In this document: positions 60,063-64,000 of the stretch, one piece after another
How positions within the stretch are numbered: the stretch's first letter is position 1
Layout of the letters: every line of letters begins with the position of its first letter
Assembly: GCA_965243825.1 (NCBI GenBank)
Contig: CBDEVT010000001.1
Location: forward strand, 868,001 to 932,000
Length of the DNA stretch: 64,000 nt
Reading direction: 5' to 3'
DNA from: JAJCYX01 sp965243825
Lineage (GTDB): Bacteria; Chloroflexota; Dehalococcoidia; Lucifugimonadales; Lucifugimonadaceae
Position numbers and translations under genes: made by a program
The notes under the pieces: generated by a model
Databases searched by the model: none
What the model saw: the letters and a program-made list of their open reading frames with translations, nothing else
Told to the model about the DNA's origin: nothing

Positions 60063-60773
60063 TTGGCTTCGCGGCTCAGCCCGGCCCGACGACGAAGGCT
60101 TACGCCGCCCCGGACGCTTCCGGTTCCGATAAATCTGATCATCCAGAAACTCGATCCCATGTATGGGCCGATAGAGTGGAAACCACGCTACAACGCACTC
60201 GATGAGCTGATCTTCACTGTCCTTACACAACACACGTCCGACCTCAACGCCGAGCGTGCGTTCGATGAGCTACGGAAGCGGATTCCAACCTGGCTAGAGG
60301 TGATTGAGGCTGGCACTGAGGAAGTAACAGAAGCGATACGGCATGGCGGACTCGCCAACCAGAAATCTGTGCGAATCCAGAAGATTCTTCGAGAGATTCT
60401 GGAACGTCACGGAAAGCTTGAGCTAGAGTTCCTGAAAGAGCTCGAAGTTGACGAAGCACGTGACTGGCTTACTGCGCTCTCAGGTGTCGGCCCCAAAACC
60501 GCAGCGGTCGTCATGGCTTTTTCACTTGGCATGCCCGCGATGCCTGTCGACACTCATATTCACCGTGTCTCTGGCAGGTTGGGCCTTATCCGCGAGGGCA
60601 CAAGCGCCGATGACGCGCACGTCGTGTTGGAGAAGATCGTTGACCCGCAGGACCGATTCAATCTGCACATGCTGCTGATCACACATGGACGCCAGATCTG
60701 TAAAGCACGCAGGCCGCTATGCGCCGAATGCCCACTGGCGGACACCTGCCCATCGAGAAACGAATTCGCTTGA
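60063..60773 (+). CDS. nth: Endonuclease III-type DNA glycosylase/AP lyase
   Basis: A base-excision repair enzyme for oxidised pyrimidines, 236 residues. The helix-hairpin-helix LTALSGVGPKTAAVVMAFSL supplies the catalytic Lys, VDTHIHRVSGRLGL the catalytic Asp, and the C-terminal cluster is CKARRPLCAECPLADTCPSR (C-x6-C-x2-C-x5-C), all as in Nth. The start is TTG 60063, only three bases after the preceding stop; the first 30 residues are basic and not conserved, and MYGPIEWKPRYN at about residue 33 could be the real beginning. A tRNA-Glu gene follows downstream. Confidence 0.92.
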   Translation: MASRLSPARRRRLTPPRTLPVPINLIIQKLDPMYGPIEWKPRYNALDELIFTVLTQHTSDLNAERAFDELRKRIPTWLEVIEAGTEEVTEAIRHGGLANQKSVRIQKILREILERHGKLELEFLKELEVDEARDWLTALSGVGPKTAAVVMAFSLGMPAMPVDTHIHRVSGRLGLIREGTSADDAHVVLEKIVDPQDRFNLHMLLITHGRQICKARRPLCAECPLADTCPSRNEFA

Positions 60774-60869
60774 GGCGATGACAGCACGAAATTGTGCGTG
60801 CTTCACGGCGTTCTGACCGTTAATATGGTCTGTGGCCGGTGACATCACCGTCACCGACGCTTCCTGCGA

Positions 60870-60946
60870 GCCCCGTTAGTGTAGTGGCCCAACACGTCTC
60901 CCTTTCAAGGAGAAGATCACCGGTTCGAATCCGGTACGGGGTACCA
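60870..60946 (+). tRNA. tRNA-Glu (UUC)
   Basis: A complete cloverleaf of 77 bases with encoded CCA. The acceptor arms GCCCCGT (60870-60876) and ACGGGGT pair with one G-U; the anticodon stem-loop CTCC-CTTTCAA-GGAG gives anticodon TTC; the T arm CCGG-TTCGAAT-CCGG is perfect; discriminator A precedes CCA. Confidence 0.95.
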
Positions 60947-61059
60947 GCAGTTCACCTGCTGAACGAGCCACCAGTCCAGCCACATCGCATCCAACCGTAC
61001 ATCTTTCGCGCAGATCGCTCTCTGCTAGTATTCGCCGACTCTAGTGAGATCGTTTCAAA

Positions 61060-63684
61060 TTGCAGGTCAGGTATCACTTGACGTTATCGATTCGCGGAAC
61101 GGCGAGGCACGTTGGGCTGGCCTTCCTGCCACTTATGTTGATCGCGCTCTCCTGCTCTGGAGGCGGTGATAAGGACGACACCACTGCAATCCCAGGAAGT
61201 TCGGACACGACTTCGACCGGCCAACTGGTTATTTCGTCCGACCAGACTGACGCTTGCCACCTGCACACCGCCGGAGACGTACAGGAGCTGTTTGGAACTC
61301 CCGTTGAGCAGATCACCGAGTTTCCGTTTGAGCTCCCTTCGAACTTCCTCCGATGTGGGTACAAGGAAATCGATGGTCGCCGCAACACAGACGTCATTGT
61401 GCGCATCGACCACACGCTGGACGGCTTTCTTGAGCAGGTCGACGGTAACCGGAGATTCACCGAGCCAGAGTCAATAGACGGAATAGCGCAGCAGGCGTTC
61501 TGGGTCGCCGGTGGTTGGAACCAACTGATGTTGTTCGAAGATGGGACAACCATCACTCTCAAGATCGACGTAGACGCCCTCAATGCGCAGGGACAACTTC
61601 TTGAGAACCTGAGGCTCGCGAGCATTGACCTGGGCGGGCGCATTGTTCGACGCCTCCGAGGAGAGCTTGAAGATCCGGGTCAGGAGTCGGGTGTAACTGA
61701 ATCTGTCCTCAGTTTTGACGACAACCTGCTCGACCGCGTCGCTGCTGGAGAATGGACGCTGGGTGAAGGGCTTGTAGCGAGCCTTGAGCTGCTGCTCGGG
61801 AGGCGGGACAGTGACGAAGTGCTCAGTTCACCGAACGTCGTGAGCCTCGAATCGACCGGGGTGATCGAGATGGCGTACGAATACCTCGAAGACGGCACCG
61901 ACAGGGAGTTTCAACAACAGGTGCGCGCACTTCTCGACGAGCTGATTTTCACCCCTGAGCAGCTCGACTCGATGGTGATCACTCGAAGCGCGACGGACGC
62001 ACGAACTGGAACGGGCAACATTCCGGTCGCCTTCATGACAGCATCCGAAGAGGATTGTGACCGTTTCTACCGCGGCTGGAACATATCCGGAGCGCCGGAC
62101 GAGTGCCTTGAGAGACGCAGCATCAACGTAGGGCCCAATACATTCTGGGTCTACTGGCCCGCTCTCGATGAGCCGGACACCGGTTGGACGGACAGGCATC
62201 TTGACCTGGTGGTCGAGACCATCGACGAGACGGTGGAAAGCACGTTCCTTCGTCTCGGCAAGATGCCCATCAACATGTACATCGTGATGAGTGCAGCAAG
62301 AAACTCGAAAGCGCTTGCCAACGCGATAGATGTGGAGGGAACCTCTGACTGCACAGTCACCATGTTCCCGAAGTCGTCTGAGTCAGGCGGTCTCTCGACC
62401 TACAGCGACGGTGACTTCAAGCAAACCCTCGCGCACGAGTTTGGCCACTGCTTCCAGAATGCAACCCTGACGGCGCAGCAGCTCAGGTACCAGGTGCGGA
62501 AGTGGCGGGAAGAGGGACTAGCGGAGTACCTGTCTGACGTTGCCTATCCAACAAACAACTTTGAGTCACGCTTTGCCACTGAGCTGGGCAAAGAAGAGAT
62601 ACACACAGCGACTGTGAATTCGCGCGACTACACCAACTACCTGTGGTTCGCGTTCTGGAGCGATGCGCTTGGTGGAGACGCCAGCCTGCTCGAAGTTCTG
62701 AGGGCAGGCCCCACCTCTGGCGACATAGAGGGGCAGCAGTCGTTCCTGGAATCGATACCGGGAATCGACATGCTGCATCATGCCTTCGCTGAAGCGATGC
62801 TTGACGGTCAGGTCAAGGACAGGTCAGGTGGGCCATGGCGCGTCAAGAACACCTTGAGCGGTCTCGCTCCTTTGTTCGCACCACAGACATTCGCCATCTC
62901 AGGCGATTTCGAGCCGTTCGGCACCGCCAAGTGGGAGGTCGGAGTCCCTGAAGGGACGACTGTCACAGTCCGGTGGGAGGGTGAAGGAGTCACGGCGACC
63001 ACCCGACCCATAGACAAGCCTGGAGGATGGCAGGAACTCTCACAGGAGCATGAGTTCAAGGCAGAGTGCGACGAAGATCTCCATATGTACTTCGTCTTCA
63101 CAAGCGTGACTGAGCCGGGCGCATTTGTGGTTGATGTGATCGACGTCGAGGAAGGTGACTGCCCAGACGACGCCGAACCGGAAAAGCAGCTCACGGTTGC
63201 AGGCATCGACACATGCGTGGCAGGCACTTGGGCAGCTGACATGGGACTGTTCCGTCGCTCTCTCACCGAAAAGCTAACTACAGGGGTCAACGTCGTCTCA
63301 CTAACAGGAGAGATCCTCATCACATTCACCCCCGATGGCGAAGTCCGCTACGACGTCGCCGAGTTGGGGCTCGAGTACCTGGCACCCTTCGATGGCGAGC
63401 CAGACAGATTGCACGTCAAACTAGAGTGGAACGGTGTCGGCACCGGCGTATGGGCCGCAGACGGCAGCAAGCTGCAGATAATTCCCCGCGGTTTCGACAC
63501 GGTCGCTACCCAGGAGACCAGCTTTGATGGCTCGCCACCGATAAGGGGGTCGGGCGAGCTTGCAGAAGGCCTGCTAGAGGGCGCGTTGGATGCGCCTGAA
63601 AATGACTATCTCTGCACGAACCAGACGCTCGAGATAGCTGGCTTTACGGTCGATGGAGAGGACGCCATCTGGCAACGCCAATGA
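61060..63684 (+). CDS. Large secreted lipoprotein with gluzincin (HEXXH...E) peptidase motif
   Basis: An 874-residue predicted lipoprotein of unrecognised detail. The signal peptide ends LPLMLIALSC. Residues of about 60-150 resemble a DUF3558-like or sensor-type domain (ACHLHTAGDVQELFGTPVEQ). The middle (about 350-560) carries TLAHEFGHCFQNATL, a zinc HEFGH motif at about 459, and 23 residues later EEGLAEYLSDV supplying the third ligand Glu, the gluzincin (peptidase MA) layout. The C-terminal 300 residues are beta-rich with Cys pairs, likely binding or anchoring. TTG 61060 is used as start; TTG 61078 is an alternative. It would be an exposed protease or a protease-fold binder. Substrate unknown. 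Confidence 0.78.
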   Translation: MQVRYHLTLSIRGTARHVGLAFLPLMLIALSCSGGGDKDDTTAIPGSSDTTSTGQLVISSDQTDACHLHTAGDVQELFGTPVEQITEFPFELPSNFLRCGYKEIDGRRNTDVIVRIDHTLDGFLEQVDGNRRFTEPESIDGIAQQAFWVAGGWNQLMLFEDGTTITLKIDVDALNAQGQLLENLRLASIDLGGRIVRRLRGELEDPGQESGVTESVLSFDDNLLDRVAAGEWTLGEGLVASLELLLGRRDSDEVLSSPNVVSLESTGVIEMAYEYLEDGTDREFQQQVRALLDELIFTPEQLDSMVITRSATDARTGTGNIPVAFMTASEEDCDRFYRGWNISGAPDECLERRSINVGPNTFWVYWPALDEPDTGWTDRHLDLVVETIDETVESTFLRLGKMPINMYIVMSAARNSKALANAIDVEGTSDCTVTMFPKSSESGGLSTYSDGDFKQTLAHEFGHCFQNATLTAQQLRYQVRKWREEGLAEYLSDVAYPTNNFESRFATELGKEEIHTATVNSRDYTNYLWFAFWSDALGGDASLLEVLRAGPTSGDIEGQQSFLESIPGIDMLHHAFAEAMLDGQVKDRSGGPWRVKNTLSGLAPLFAPQTFAISGDFEPFGTAKWEVGVPEGTTVTVRWEGEGVTATTRPIDKPGGWQELSQEHEFKAECDEDLHMYFVFTSVTEPGAFVVDVIDVEEGDCPDDAEPEKQLTVAGIDTCVAGTWAADMGLFRRSLTEKLTTGVNVVSLTGEILITFTPDGEVRYDVAELGLEYLAPFDGEPDRLHVKLEWNGVGTGVWAADGSKLQIIPRGFDTVATQETSFDGSPPIRGSGELAEGLLEGALDAPENDYLCTNQTLEIAGFTVDGEDAIWQRQ

Positions 63685-63937
63685 AACTTTTGCTCCCGAT
63701 GATCCGTGATGCTCGCTAGCGAGAGCGTCCTGTCGACTCGACGGTATTCCAAGGTGCACAGTGCGAGTTCGTTGTCGATCCTTGCATCACTAGCCAGAAA
63801 AGGTTTCCAACGAGTAAAAAAGCCCTTTTGTAGACCAAGTTTCGGTGAGATTTCTGAGCGCGGGCATATCACCGTCCGGTTATGCGTCTAGTAACATCGC
63901 CTCCTGCACCGATTGCCGAAGCAAGGCCACAAATCAA

Positions 63938-64000
63938 TGCCAAGTCCAGCCAGAGACATAGGTTTGTACATCTACACCGCAGAAGGGGCGATGGGTGGGC
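63938..64000 (+). CDS. Start of a reading frame cut by the right edge
   Basis: ATG 63938 begins MPSPARDIGLYIYTAEGAMG and stays open to the end. AAGG lies ten bases upstream. Too short to name. The 250 bases before it (63685-63937) show no gene; the only structure noticed is a palindrome CTCGCTAGCGAG at 63714-63725. Confidence 0.3.

Noticed and set aside
1..64000. Mobile elements, CRISPR arrays, prophage, rRNA operon
   Set aside because: No transposase, integrase, cas gene, terminal inverted repeats or regularly spaced repeats were found on reading the window.

Overview
The window reads as an ordinary chromosomal segment of a free-living bacterium, most likely a Chloroflexota member of the Dehalococcoidia / marine SAR202 type. 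This is an inference from gene content: an archaeal-type flagellin in a bacterial genome, a MEMO1-family protein, lipoproteins with Thr-Pro linkers, GAAC-N4-GTTC type LexA boxes, and a crowd of redox enzymes from large families (Old Yellow Enzyme, Gfo/Idh, ketopantoate-reductase-like, FAD amine oxidase, zinc dehydrogenase, aldo/keto reductase, RraA-like). No 16S rRNA gene is present to settle the name. There is one tRNA (Glu, UUC) and I found no insertion sequence, prophage or CRISPR array.

Layout. 1-1.7 kb: end of a secreted M6-like peptidase and an Old Yellow Enzyme. 1.7-4.6 kb (minus): lysS-serS. 5-7.2 kb (plus): rsmD-coaD-coiled-coil protein-pgpA with terminators. 7.4-9.2 kb: an archaellin-like gene and a small LuxR-type regulator separated by about 740 bases with hairpins. 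9.5-12 kb (minus): SelA-like PLP enzyme and rlmN. 12.1-15.1 kb (plus): GH63 hydrolase, then pstB-phoU without pstSCA. 15.1-17.7 kb (minus): MEMO-like protein and a two-gene cassette of unknown function behind a promoter carrying two LexA-type boxes. 17.9-22.9 kb (plus): cinA with a degenerate C-terminal domain, a Cys-rich lipoprotein, an alcohol dehydrogenase and an aldo/keto reductase. 22.9-29.9 kb (minus): a phosphatase-like protein, a four-gene catabolic cluster and a KefB-type antiporter. 30.1-31.9 kb (plus): uronate dehydrogenase-like and ROK kinase. 31.9-35.8 kb (minus): HEAT-repeat protein and TldE-TldD.

36-38.7 kb (plus): folC-fabF. 38.7-42.7 kb (minus): a Fe3+-type ABC transporter with a terminator hairpin between the binding-protein gene and the permease gene. 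43-48.2 kb (plus): lipoprotein, AIR-synthase-like protein, a RelA/SpoT homologue, ribosomal protein S20 and a His-rich protein. 48.2-49.5 kb (minus): TetR regulator and a flavin-binding protein, with an operator-like palindrome over the tetR start. 49.7-50.7 kb (plus): lexA and tatA. 50.8-55.3 kb (minus): MFS transporter and tatB-tatC, maf, RNA uracil methyltransferase. 55.4-60.9 kb (plus): lipA behind a perfect palindrome resembling a DtxR/IdeR iron box, rsmI, metG, polyprenyl synthase, nth, tRNA-Glu. 61-63.7 kb: a large secreted gluzincin lipoprotein; a new reading frame begins at the right edge.

Working together: most of the window is housekeeping (translation, Tat export, cofactors, DNA repair), with accessory substrate-oxidation genes at 20.8-31.9 kb. 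The most interesting candidate is the LexA-box cassette at 16.6-17.8 kb, which lies in the same window as lexA itself. The archaellin-like gene and the lipA palindrome come next.
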